Assembly (NCBI RefSeq): GCF_013386165.1
Contig: NZ_JACAOS010000021.1
Location: 62,768-126,767, forward strand
Direction: 5' to 3'
Length of the DNA: 64,000 nucleotides
DNA from: Pseudomonas gingeri
GTDB lineage: Bacteria; Pseudomonadota; Gammaproteobacteria; Pseudomonadales; Pseudomonadaceae
Shown here: in pieces, positions 50,394-59,018 of the stretch
Position numbering within the stretch: position 1 is the first letter of the stretch
How the letters are laid out: every line of letters starts with the position of its first letter
The notes under the pieces: generated by a model
The model's input: only the letters and a program-made list of their open reading frames with translations
What the model was told of the DNA's origin: nothing
Database searches by the model: none
Made by a program: the position numbers and the translations under genes

Positions 50394-51473
50394 ATGATGA
50401 CCTCATGGATCGAGGCGGTTGTCGCAGTGCCCATGATCGCGTTGATCTGGGTGCTGCTACGTCATGAGCGCGAGGCCCGTCGGGAACTGGCCGAGTGTCG
50501 GGCGCAGTTGCATCAACTGACCGAATGCAATCGGCGGTTCGACACCGGCGATGATATCGAGCGCTTCAAGCGCAGCCAGTACTTTGCCCGCATCGGCACC
50601 TGGGACTGGGACGTCGACACCGAAAAACTCTACTGGTCGGAGGCCATCTACGGCATGTTCGGCTACAAGGTGGATGAGGTGACCCCGTCCTACGAACTGT
50701 TCTGCGCCAGCGTGCACCCCGAAGACCGGGACCGGGTCAGGGCCGGGGAGGCGCGTTGCATCGAGACCGGTGAGAACCACGACGAGGAATACCGAGTGAT
50801 CTGGCCGGACGGCAGCGTCCATTGGCTGCGCGAGACCGGCAATGTGGTGAAGAACGTCCATGACTCGGCGATCAAGATGATGGGCGTGGTGCGTGATATC
50901 ACCGAGGAAAAAGCCTGGGCTCGCCAGTTGCACACCCTGGCCCACAACGACGCACTGACCGGACTGCCCAATCGACTGGTGCTGGAAGAGCGTCTGTCCA
51001 GGGCGCTGGAGCGTGCCCGCACGGAGGCCACCCGGGTGATTCTGGTGTTTCTCGACCTCAACGGCTTCAAGAACATCAACGATGCCCACGGCCACGCCGC
51101 CGGTGATCGGATCCTGATCACCACGGCAGCCCGCCTGAAAAACCTGATGCGGACCTCGGACACCGTAGCCCGCATCGGTGGCGATGAGTTTGTGCTGGTC
51201 CTCGAAGGGCAGGCGCAACGGGACAGCGGATTGTCGGATGAGATTCATCCGTTGTGCGAGAAAATCCTCGTCGAGCTGTCGATGCCGATCAGTCTTGGCG
51301 ATCACCAGGCGCAGATCGGTTGCAGCCTGGGTGTGGCGGTATTCCCCGACCATGCACCGAGCATGGACACACTGATCCATACCGCCGACCTGGCGATGTA
51401 CGAAGCCAAGCGCAGTGGCAACAATCAATACCGCTTCGGGCACCAGGCCGTCTCGGCGGTGCATGCCGACTGA
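50394..51473 (+). CDS. Diguanylate cyclase with PAS domain
   Basis: This 359-residue protein has one N-terminal membrane helix (IEAVVAVPMIALIWVLL), then a PAS domain at about residues 55-180 (IGTWDWDVDTEKLYWSEAIY, SVHPEDRDRV), then a GGDEF domain at about 185-345. The active site is intact, GGDEF, and the RTSD located five residues before it is a good RxxD inhibitory site. It should make cyclic di-GMP in response to a PAS-sensed signal with product feedback. No ribosome site is clear; two ATGs in tandem occur at 50394 and 50397. Confidence 0.92.
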   Translation: MMTSWIEAVVAVPMIALIWVLLRHEREARRELAECRAQLHQLTECNRRFDTGDDIERFKRSQYFARIGTWDWDVDTEKLYWSEAIYGMFGYKVDEVTPSYELFCASVHPEDRDRVRAGEARCIETGENHDEEYRVIWPDGSVHWLRETGNVVKNVHDSAIKMMGVVRDITEEKAWARQLHTLAHNDALTGLPNRLVLEERLSRALERARTEATRVILVFLDLNGFKNINDAHGHAAGDRILITTAARLKNLMRTSDTVARIGGDEFVLVLEGQAQRDSGLSDEIHPLCEKILVELSMPISLGDHQAQIGCSLGVAVFPDHAPSMDTLIHTADLAMYEAKRSGNNQYRFGHQAVSAVHAD

Positions 51474-51639
51474 CGACCCCCAACTGGGGTACAGCATGAC
51501 GGACCGGGCATAAACGCATGTAGGACATGCGCGTCGCCCAGGCTGCGATTTCCTGCCTGAATAGAGTATTGTGTGGGTCTGCGAAAAAAATGTCATAAGC
51601 CTGAGCGAATCAGGCGGTTATCAGATGATTGAGGATGCC

Positions 51640-52659
51640 ATGGGTCAGGAAAGCATTAACTGGGACAAGCTGGGTTTCGATTACGTCAAGACCGACAAGC
51701 GCTACCTGTCGTACTACCGTAACGGCGAGTGGGACAACGGTGCGCTGACCGAAGACAACGTCCTGCACATCAGCGAAGGCTCGACCGCGCTGCACTACGG
51801 TCAACAGTGCTTCGAAGGCATGAAGGCCTATCGCTGCAAGGATGGTTCGATCAACCTGTTCCGTCCTGACCAGAACGCCGCGCGCATGCAGCGCAGCTGC
51901 TCGCGTCTGCTGATGCCGCATGTACCGACCGATGTGTTTATGGAAGCCTGCAAGCAGGTGGTTCGCGCCAACGAACGTTTCATCCCGCCTTACGGCACTG
52001 GCGGCGCGCTGTACCTGCGGCCGTTCGTGATCGGCGTGGGCGACAACATCGGCGTGCGTACCGCGCCCGAATTCATCTTCTCGATCTTCTGCATTCCGGT
52101 CGGCGCCTACTTCAAGGGCGGCATGAAGCCACACAACTTCGTGATCTCCAGCTACGACCGTGCCGCGCCACAAGGCACCGGTGCGGCCAAGGTCGGTGGC
52201 AACTATGCCGCCAGCCTGATGCCGGGTGCCGAGGCCAAGAAGCGTGGCTTTGCCGACAGTATCTACCTGGACCCGCTGACCCATTCGAAGATCGAGGAGG
52301 TCGGTTCGGCCAACTTCTTCGGCATCACCCAGAACAACGAATTCGTTACGCCGAAATCGCCTTCGGTATTGGCGGGTATCACCCGTCTGTCGTTGATCGA
52401 ACTGGCTGAATCGCGCCTGGGCCTGAAGGTCATCGAAGGTGACGTGCTGATCGACAAGCTCGCCGACTTCAAGGAAGCCGGTGCCTGCGGTACTGCCGCA
52501 GTGATCACGCCGATCGGCGGCATCGAGTACAACGGCCAGTTGCACGTGTTCCACAGCGAGACCGAAGTCGGTCCGGTGACCCAGCGTCTGTACAACGAGC
52601 TGACCGGTGTCCAGACCGGCGACGTCGAAGCCCCTGCGGGTTGGATCGTCAAGGTCTGA
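51640..52659 (+). CDS. ilvE: Branched-chain amino acid aminotransferase
   Basis: ATG 51640 (GAGG 5 bases upstream) gives 339 residues of the class IV aminotransferase group, bacterial/eukaryotic BCAT type II. The PLP lysine is in GTGAAKVGGNYAAS, with LHYGQQCFEGMKAYR near the N-terminus and LAGITRLSLIELAE further on. It transfers the amino group for Leu, Ile and Val. It is monocistronic, ending in a strong terminator. Confidence 0.94.
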   Translation: MGQESINWDKLGFDYVKTDKRYLSYYRNGEWDNGALTEDNVLHISEGSTALHYGQQCFEGMKAYRCKDGSINLFRPDQNAARMQRSCSRLLMPHVPTDVFMEACKQVVRANERFIPPYGTGGALYLRPFVIGVGDNIGVRTAPEFIFSIFCIPVGAYFKGGMKPHNFVISSYDRAAPQGTGAAKVGGNYAASLMPGAEAKKRGFADSIYLDPLTHSKIEEVGSANFFGITQNNEFVTPKSPSVLAGITRLSLIELAESRLGLKVIEGDVLIDKLADFKEAGACGTAAVITPIGGIEYNGQLHVFHSETEVGPVTQRLYNELTGVQTGDVEAPAGWIVKV

Positions 52660-52694
52660 AGCCTATGACGGCCTGATCCGGGCAGTCTTGAAGA

Positions 52695-52726
52695 GCCCGA
52701 CCTGAGCAATCAGGTCGGGCTTTTTT
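52695..52726 (+). terminator. Intrinsic terminator of ilvE
   Basis: The 10-bp stem GCCCGACCTG/CAGGTCGGGC has a 6-base loop and six T residues directly after it, 36 bp beyond the ilvE stop. Confidence 0.95.
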
Positions 52727-52745
52727 GTGCGCGTCTTTCAGTAGG

Positions 52746-52788
52746 ATTAAATATTTATTTTAAAAAATAATTTTAAATTATATTTATT
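52746..52788. promoter_or_regulatory. 43-bp pure A/T block before the fadE operon
   Basis: All 43 bases are A or T, in a GC-rich region, and they include the palindrome TTATTTTAAAAAATAA (52755-52770). The block lies between the ilvE terminator and the fadE start 105 bp on. It could be an UP element or an MvaT-type silencing site. Confidence 0.5.
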
Positions 52789-52892
52789 CTTTGTAAGGTA
52801 GGACCAGCGGGTCGGCATGGCGATGGCCGACCCAAGGCGCGATTCGCGATCAGTGCCCGTGGTTTCTCCTGACTGTTCAAAGAGGTGTGCTC

Positions 52893-55418
52893 ATGACTTT
52901 CTGGTTGTTGCTGGCGGTAGTGGGGGCTTTGGCCCTGGGGTATCGGCAGGCGCCCGCGCGCCTTTGGTTGGCGGGCGTGCTGGTCTGGCTGGCCGGCGGT
53001 TATCTGTTCGGCGTGGTCGGGCCACTGGGCACGGCCATCGGCGGGCTGCTGGCCCTGGTTCCGGCGCTGGTGCTGGCGGTCAGGCCCTTGCGCCGGGCCT
53101 TGCTCTCACGCAGGGCCCTGGTCCTGTTTCGCCAGGTCATGCCGGCCATGTCCGACACCGAACGCGCGGCGATCGAGTCCGGCACCGTCTGGTGGGACGC
53201 CGAGCTGTTCAGCGGCAAGCCGCGCTGGGAGCGTCTGTTGAGTGCAGCACCGGCGCGCCTGAGCGCGGAGGAGCAGGCCTTCCTCGACAACGAGGTGGAA
53301 ACCCTCTGCGACATGGCCAACGACTGGGAAACCACCCAGGTCTGGCAGGACCTGTCGCCCCAGGCCTGGCAGTACACCAAGGATGCCGGCTTTCTCGGCA
53401 TGATCATTCCCCGGCAATACGGTGGCAAAGGGTTCTCCCACTATGCCCATTCCCAGGTGGTGATGAAGCTCTCGACCCGCTGTTCGGCGGCAGCGATCTC
53501 AGTGATGGTGCCCAACTCCCTGGGTCCGGCCGAACTGCTCCTGCATTACGGCACCGAGGCCCAGCGCCAGTACTATCTGCCGCGTCTGGCCCGGGGTGAG
53601 GATATTCCCTGTTTTGCCCTCACCAGCCCCTACGCCGGTTCCGACGCCGGGGCGATTCCCGATCTCGGAGTGGTCTGTAAAGGCACGTTCGAAGGTGAGG
53701 AAGTGCTGGGTTTCAGCGTCACCTGGGACAAGCGCTATATCACCCTGGGGCCGATTGCCACGGTGCTCGGCCTGGCGTTCCGCGCCGAAGACCCGGACGG
53801 CCTGCTGGGCAGCCCGGGCAGCCTGGGGATCACCTGTGCGCTGATCCCCACGTCCCACCCGGGGGTGCAGCATGGTCGTCGGCACTGGCCGCTCAATGCG
53901 GTATTCCAGAACGGTCCGACCCAGGGCCGGAATGTGTTTATTCCCCTGGACTGGGTGATCGGTGGTCGCGAGCAGGTCGGCAATGGTTGGCGCATGCTGA
54001 TGGAGTGCCTGGCCGCCGGACGGGCGATTTCGCTGCCCTCGGCGAATGTCGGCCTGGGCAAGGTGGCCGTACGCGGCACCACGGCTTATGCCGCGATGCG
54101 CAAGCAATTCGGCCTGCCCATCGGCAAGTTCGAAGGCGTGCAGGCGCCCCTGGCACGCATGGCCGGGCATCTGTATGCCTGCGATGCGGTGCGCAAGGTC
54201 TCGGTGGCGTCCCTGGATGCCGGCGAGAAACCCTCGGTGATCTCCGCCATCGCCAAGTACCACGTGACCGAACGGGCCCGGATCATTGTCAACGACGGCA
54301 TGGACATCGCCGCCGGCAAGGGCATTTGCATGGGGCCGAACAACTTCCTGGCCCGGGCCTACCAGCAAAGCCCGATTGCCATCACGGTGGAAGGCGCGAA
54401 TATCATGACCCGCTGCCTGATCATCTACGGCCAGGGGCTGATTCGCTGCCATCCCTATGTCTTGCGTGAAATGGAAGCGGCCCGACGCCAGGGGCCTGAG
54501 GGGGCGGAGGCCTTCGACCAGGCGATGTTCGGGCATATCGGCTTTGTCCTGGCCAATACGATCCGGGCCGTGGTGCACGGCTTGACGGCCGGCCGGCTGC
54601 TCAAGGCTCCTGCGCAAACCGAGCCGGCGCTGGCCGCTTATTACCGCCAGATCGAGCGCCTGTCGGTGGTGCTGGCACTGGTTTCGGATATTTCCATGGG
54701 CGTGCTGGGCGGTGCGCTCAAACGCAAGGAAAGCATCACCGGACGACTCGGCGATATCCTCTCGCAGCTATACATCCTGTCCTGTGTCCTCAAGCGCTTC
54801 GAGGATGACGGGCGGCCCCGCGCGGACCTGCCGTTGGTGCACTGGGCTGCCCAGGACGCCCTGTGGCGAGCCCATGAAGCCTTGGGCGAAACCCTCGACA
54901 ACTATCCTTCGAAAGCGGCCTGCCGATTGATTCGCGGCTTGGCGTTCCCGTTCGGCATTGCCCTGGTCAAACCCTCTGACCGGCTGCTGGCCGAGGTCGC
55001 CGAATTGGTGCAGACCCCTGGCGAGAGCCGTGATCGGCTGTTGGCCGACTCCTATATCCCGGGAGCGGATATCGACAAGTTGGCCTACGGTGAGTTGGCG
55101 TTCCGCTTGCTGCCCCAGGTTGAACTGATCGAGACCCGCCTGAAACCGGCGGTCCGTCAGGGAAGCATCGCGCCATTGCCGTTCTCCCGCGAGGCGTTCG
55201 TGGCCTGGCGGACCCAGGCCCTGGCCGCGCAACTGATCAGCGGTGAGGAAGGGGAGCTGCTCGGCCGCTATGTTGAATATGCCGACCATGGGATCCAGGT
55301 GGATGATTTTCCCCAGGATTTTGGTCTGCTGGAGGCGTTGCAGCGGCGCCAGGCGCATATCGATCAGGCCGACAAGAGCCTGGGCAAGCGTCGGGTGGCC
55401 GCGGGCAGCCCGGTTTAA
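52893..55418 (+). CDS. fadE: FadE-type acyl-CoA dehydrogenase
   Basis: Starting at ATG 52893 (GAGG 8 bases upstream) gives 841 residues, close to the 815-residue E. coli FadE. Two N-terminal membrane helices (MTFWLLLAVVGALALGYRQA and LVWLAGGYLFGVVG) anchor it. The dehydrogenase core has CFALTSPYAGSDAGAIPDLG and ITVEGANIMTRCLIIYGQGL, with the FadE-specific C-terminal domain after it. It oxidises fatty acyl-CoA and opens the five-gene oxidation operon. Confidence 0.93.
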   Translation: MTFWLLLAVVGALALGYRQAPARLWLAGVLVWLAGGYLFGVVGPLGTAIGGLLALVPALVLAVRPLRRALLSRRALVLFRQVMPAMSDTERAAIESGTVWWDAELFSGKPRWERLLSAAPARLSAEEQAFLDNEVETLCDMANDWETTQVWQDLSPQAWQYTKDAGFLGMIIPRQYGGKGFSHYAHSQVVMKLSTRCSAAAISVMVPNSLGPAELLLHYGTEAQRQYYLPRLARGEDIPCFALTSPYAGSDAGAIPDLGVVCKGTFEGEEVLGFSVTWDKRYITLGPIATVLGLAFRAEDPDGLLGSPGSLGITCALIPTSHPGVQHGRRHWPLNAVFQNGPTQGRNVFIPLDWVIGGREQVGNGWRMLMECLAAGRAISLPSANVGLGKVAVRGTTAYAAMRKQFGLPIGKFEGVQAPLARMAGHLYACDAVRKVSVASLDAGEKPSVISAIAKYHVTERARIIVNDGMDIAAGKGICMGPNNFLARAYQQSPIAITVEGANIMTRCLIIYGQGLIRCHPYVLREMEAARRQGPEGAEAFDQAMFGHIGFVLANTIRAVVHGLTAGRLLKAPAQTEPALAAYYRQIERLSVVLALVSDISMGVLGGALKRKESITGRLGDILSQLYILSCVLKRFEDDGRPRADLPLVHWAAQDALWRAHEALGETLDNYPSKAACRLIRGLAFPFGIALVKPSDRLLAEVAELVQTPGESRDRLLADSYIPGADIDKLAYGELAFRLLPQVELIETRLKPAVRQGSIAPLPFSREAFVAWRTQALAAQLISGEEGELLGRYVEYADHGIQVDDFPQDFGLLEALQRRQAHIDQADKSLGKRRVAAGSPV

Positions 55419-55452
55419 ATGATGTTTCTCGGGTTTTTATCGGAATCTATTC

Positions 55453-56805
55453 ATGGCTGACGGTTACCTTTCATTCGTCAATACCCCCTGGGGCCACTGG
55501 CTGGCTCGGACCCTGGGTCTGCCGCAACCCCAGGCGTTGCAACGCTATCGCCCGGGCCAGGCGGGCAACCTGCTCAATCCGGTGGTGCTGGCGGCGGGGT
55601 CCCAGGGCCGCCTGCTGGGCGAGTTGCAACGGATCTTCGCCGCCACCGAGACCGTGGCCGCGGTACCGGCGAGCATCGATGCGCCGTCCACGGTCAAGGT
55701 CCGCGGGCTGGTGTTCGATGCCAGCGGCCTGAGTGATGTGCAGCAGTTGGACGAGTTGTATCGTTTCTTCCACGCCAATGTCCGGCGCCTGAGCGCCCAG
55801 GGCCGGGTGCTGGTCCTCGGCACGCCGCCGGAACACTGCGCGACCCTCGGCCAGACGGTGGCGCAGCGGGCCCTGGAGGGTTTCGTGCGGTCCCTGGGCA
55901 AGGAGTTGCGGCGGGCGATCACCGCGCAACTGCTGTATGTCGAACCCGGTGCCGAAGCGGAAATGGACAGCAGCCTGCGCTTCTTCCTGTCCCGGCGCTC
56001 GGCCTTTGTCTCGGGTCAGGTGGTGCGGATCGCCGAGCCGGTGGACGTGCCCAGGGACATTCTTTGGGACAAACCGCTCAGCGGACGGCGGGCCCTGGTC
56101 ACCGGGGCCTGCCGTGGCATCGGCCTGGCCATCGCCCAGGTGCTGGCCGGCGAGGGGGCCCAGGTCGTCTGCCTGGATATCCCCGCCGTGGAAAGCGAGT
56201 TGCAGAGCGTTGCGGCATCCCTGGGGGGAACCGCGCTGGCCCTGGACATCACCGCGCCCCAGGCGGCGGAACGGCTGCTGGCATTCGCCGGTGAGCAGGG
56301 CGCTTTCGATATCGTGGTCCATAACGCCGGAATCACCCAGGACAAGACCCTGGCGAAAATGACCGAGGCCGGCTGGAGCAAGGTCATGGCGGTGAACCTG
56401 GCGGCGCCGCTGCGGCTGAGCACGGCGTTGCTCGAGGGGCAGGCGATCAATCCCGGTGGGCGGATTATCGGCGTGTCGTCGATTTCCGGGATTGCCGGCA
56501 ACCTCGGGCAAAGCAACTACGCCACTTCCAAGGCCGGGGTGATCGGCCTGGTGCAGGGCCTGGCGCCATTGGCGGCACGCCAGCAGGTGACGGTCAACGC
56601 GGTGGCGCCGGGATTTATCGAGACCCAGATGACCGCGAAGATTCCGTTGCTGATCCGTGAGGCGGGACGCCGGATGAACTCCCTGGCCCAGGGCGGACAG
56701 CCCGAGGATGTGGCGCAAGCCATTGCCTGGCTGGCGCATCCGGCTTCCGGCGGGATCAATGGGCAGGTGGTCCGCGTTTGCGGGCAAAGCCTGCTGGGGG
56801 CCTGA
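55453..56805 (+). CDS. FabG4-like high-molecular-weight 3-oxoacyl reductase (SDR)
   Basis: This 450-residue protein has an N-terminal SDR-like domain of about 200 residues without an intact cofactor site and a C-terminal active SDR domain: GACRGIGLAIAQVLAGEGAQ, NAGITQDKTLAKM, then SSISGIAGNLGQSNYATSKA with the Ser-Tyr-Lys triad. This two-part layout matches the HMwFabG (FabG4) group, which interconverts 3-oxoacyl and (R)-3-hydroxyacyl thioesters. It replaces an ordinary 3-hydroxyacyl-CoA dehydrogenase in this operon. Confidence 0.88.
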   Translation: MADGYLSFVNTPWGHWLARTLGLPQPQALQRYRPGQAGNLLNPVVLAAGSQGRLLGELQRIFAATETVAAVPASIDAPSTVKVRGLVFDASGLSDVQQLDELYRFFHANVRRLSAQGRVLVLGTPPEHCATLGQTVAQRALEGFVRSLGKELRRAITAQLLYVEPGAEAEMDSSLRFFLSRRSAFVSGQVVRIAEPVDVPRDILWDKPLSGRRALVTGACRGIGLAIAQVLAGEGAQVVCLDIPAVESELQSVAASLGGTALALDITAPQAAERLLAFAGEQGAFDIVVHNAGITQDKTLAKMTEAGWSKVMAVNLAAPLRLSTALLEGQAINPGGRIIGVSSISGIAGNLGQSNYATSKAGVIGLVQGLAPLAARQQVTVNAVAPGFIETQMTAKIPLLIREAGRRMNSLAQGGQPEDVAQAIAWLAHPASGGINGQVVRVCGQSLLGA

Positions 56806-57702
56806 ATGATGAAAGCCGATTCCTCGATTCGTCTTATCGACCCGCCGCCTTCCGGCCTCCGCCTGCTCTGGCTTGGCCTGCGCAGCTTGCGCAAACCCAA
56901 GCTCGAGGGGCCGCCGCGTTTGCCCGACGAGCGACTGGTGCGTCCGGCGGTAGAGCTGGTGGCGGCGGACATTAGCCGTTATGCCCGCGCCTGCGGTTTT
57001 CGCCCCGAGCACGGGGTGCCGTTGTCGTTTCCCCATAACCTGGCCTTGCCCCTGCATTTGCTGCTGTTGACCAGCCCGGCTTTTCCCTGGCCAGCCAGCG
57101 GCATGATCCATCTGGCCAATCGCATTCGCCAGTACCAGGGGCTGGAGGCCGGGCAGGCCTTGCGCCTGGAAGTGCATTGCGAGCGTTGGGTGGCGCACCC
57201 CAAGGGCCAGGCGGTGCTGATCGTCACCCGGGCCAAAGGTGGCGGCAGCCTGGTCTGGGAAAGCGAAAGCCTGTACCTGCGTCGTGGCGTGGCCGCGCCC
57301 CAGGGCGAGCCCTGGCAGGGCGTCTTGACGTTCGACGAAGCCGCCCTGGTGCGGACCCAGCGCTGGTCGTTGTCGGCGGACCTGGGCCGGCGTTTTGCCC
57401 GGATCGGCGGTGATTACAATCCAATCCATACCTCCTGGCTGGGGGCGCGCCTGTTCGGCTTTCCGCGACCCATTGCCCATGGCATGTGGACCCTGGGCCG
57501 GGCGCTGGCGGCGCAACAACCGCCCAAGCCGCTGGCCGCCGCGGAGCTGAACTGTGAGTTCAAGCTGCCGATCTTCCTGCCCGGCAGCGCGACGCTGTGG
57601 AATGTACCGCCAAGCGGTTCGCGCCATGCATTCGAAGTGCGCAATGAAGCAGGCGACAAGCCGCATATGCGCGGACTCTTTATGGGCGGAGATCAGTCAT
57701 GA
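56806..57702 (+). CDS. MaoC-like (R)-specific enoyl-CoA hydratase
   Basis: The 298 residues form a double hot-dog protein whose second half holds the hydratase-2 motif RIGGDYNPIHTS with the Asp-His dyad, then FPRPIAHGMW. It begins directly after the fabG stop (two ATGs in tandem, 56806 and 56809) and ends overlapping the thiolase start. MaoC-type enzymes make (R)-3-hydroxyacyl-CoA, the stereoisomer that FabG4-like reductases handle. Confidence 0.88.
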   Translation: MMKADSSIRLIDPPPSGLRLLWLGLRSLRKPKLEGPPRLPDERLVRPAVELVAADISRYARACGFRPEHGVPLSFPHNLALPLHLLLLTSPAFPWPASGMIHLANRIRQYQGLEAGQALRLEVHCERWVAHPKGQAVLIVTRAKGGGSLVWESESLYLRRGVAAPQGEPWQGVLTFDEAALVRTQRWSLSADLGRRFARIGGDYNPIHTSWLGARLFGFPRPIAHGMWTLGRALAAQQPPKPLAAAELNCEFKLPIFLPGSATLWNVPPSGSRHAFEVRNEAGDKPHMRGLFMGGDQS

Positions 57703-58997
57703 GTACCTACGCTTTCAACCCGGCGCCGGTGCGTCGGGTCGCCATCCTCGGTGGCAATCGGATTCCGTTCGCCCGTTCCAATACGGTTTACGCCCAGGAC
57801 AGCAACCAGGACCTGCTGGTGGCCGCCTTGCAGGGCTTGATCGATCGCCACGGCCTTGAGGGCAAACGCCTGGGGGAATTCGCCGCCGGGGCGGTGATCA
57901 AGCATTCGCGGGATTTCAATCTGGCTCGCGAATCCCTGTTGTCCACCACGTTGTCGCCGCAGACCCCGGCCTACGATGTGCAGCAAGCCTGCGGCACCGG
58001 TCTTGAGGCGGCGTTGCTGGTGGCCAACAAGATTGCCCTGGGGCAGATCGACGTGGGGATTGCCGGCGGCGCCGATACCACTTCAGACGCGCCCATCGCA
58101 ATCAATGAAGCCCTGCGCCAGATTCTCCTGCGGGCCAACCGTTCCAAGGGTCTGGGCGATAAATTGCGCAGTCTGCTCGGAGTCCATCCGGGGATGTTCT
58201 TCAAGCCACTTTTGCCACGCAACGGCGAACCGCGCACCGGATTGTCCATGGGCGAGCATTGCGAGGAAATGGCCAAGCGCTGGCAGATCCGCCGACTGGC
58301 CCAGGATGAGCTGGCGCTGAGCAGTCACCAGCACCTCGATGCTGCCTACAAACGCGGTTTTTTCGATGATCTGATCAGCCCTTATCGTGGGCTGAAACGC
58401 GATAACAACCTGCGTGCCGATGCCAGCCTGGAGAGACTCGCGGGCCTGGGGCCGGCCTACGACAAACGCAGCGGCACCCTGACCGCCGGCAACTCGACAC
58501 CGCTGACCGACGGTGCCTCGGTGGTCCTGCTGGCCAGCGAGGAGTGGGCCGAGGCGAACAACCAGCGGGTGCTGGCGTACCTGCGTACCGGCGAAACCGC
58601 GGCGGTGAATTTTGTCGACGGCACCGAGGGCCTGCTGATGGCGCCGGCCTACGCCGTGCCGCGGATGCTCGCCCGCGAAGGCCTGACGTTGCAGGACTTT
58701 GATTTCTACGAAATCCACGAAGCCTTTGCCGCCCAGGTGCTCTGCACCCTGAAGGCCTGGGAAGACCCCGAATATTGCCGTGAGCGCCTGGGCCTCGACG
58801 GGGCGCTGGGAACGATCGAGCGCAGCAAGCTCAACGTCAATGGCGGCTCCCTGGCCTGCGGACACCCGTTTGCCGCCACCGGCGGGCGGCTCCTGGCAAC
58901 CCTGGCCAAGGCGATTGACGAGCGCGGCCAGGGCCGTGGACTGATTTCCGTCTGTGCCGCCGGGGGGCTGGGTGTGACCGCTATCGTCGAAAAATAA
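57699..58997 (+). CDS. Thiolase, FadI/acetyl-CoA acetyltransferase type
   Basis: This 432-residue thiolase has the nucleophilic Cys in QQACGTGLEAALL, His in YEIHEAFAAQVLC, and the C-terminal GHPFAATGGR and CAAGGLG with the second Cys. The length and the insert near residues 130-170 fit the FadI branch. It cleaves 3-oxoacyl-CoA with CoA. ATGA overlap with the maoC gene. Confidence 0.92.
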   Translation: MSTYAFNPAPVRRVAILGGNRIPFARSNTVYAQDSNQDLLVAALQGLIDRHGLEGKRLGEFAAGAVIKHSRDFNLARESLLSTTLSPQTPAYDVQQACGTGLEAALLVANKIALGQIDVGIAGGADTTSDAPIAINEALRQILLRANRSKGLGDKLRSLLGVHPGMFFKPLLPRNGEPRTGLSMGEHCEEMAKRWQIRRLAQDELALSSHQHLDAAYKRGFFDDLISPYRGLKRDNNLRADASLERLAGLGPAYDKRSGTLTAGNSTPLTDGASVVLLASEEWAEANNQRVLAYLRTGETAAVNFVDGTEGLLMAPAYAVPRMLAREGLTLQDFDFYEIHEAFAAQVLCTLKAWEDPEYCRERLGLDGALGTIERSKLNVNGGSLACGHPFAATGGRLLATLAKAIDERGQGRGLISVCAAGGLGVTAIVEK

Positions 58998-59018
58998 AAC
59001 AATAACAAGGAGAGTGTC

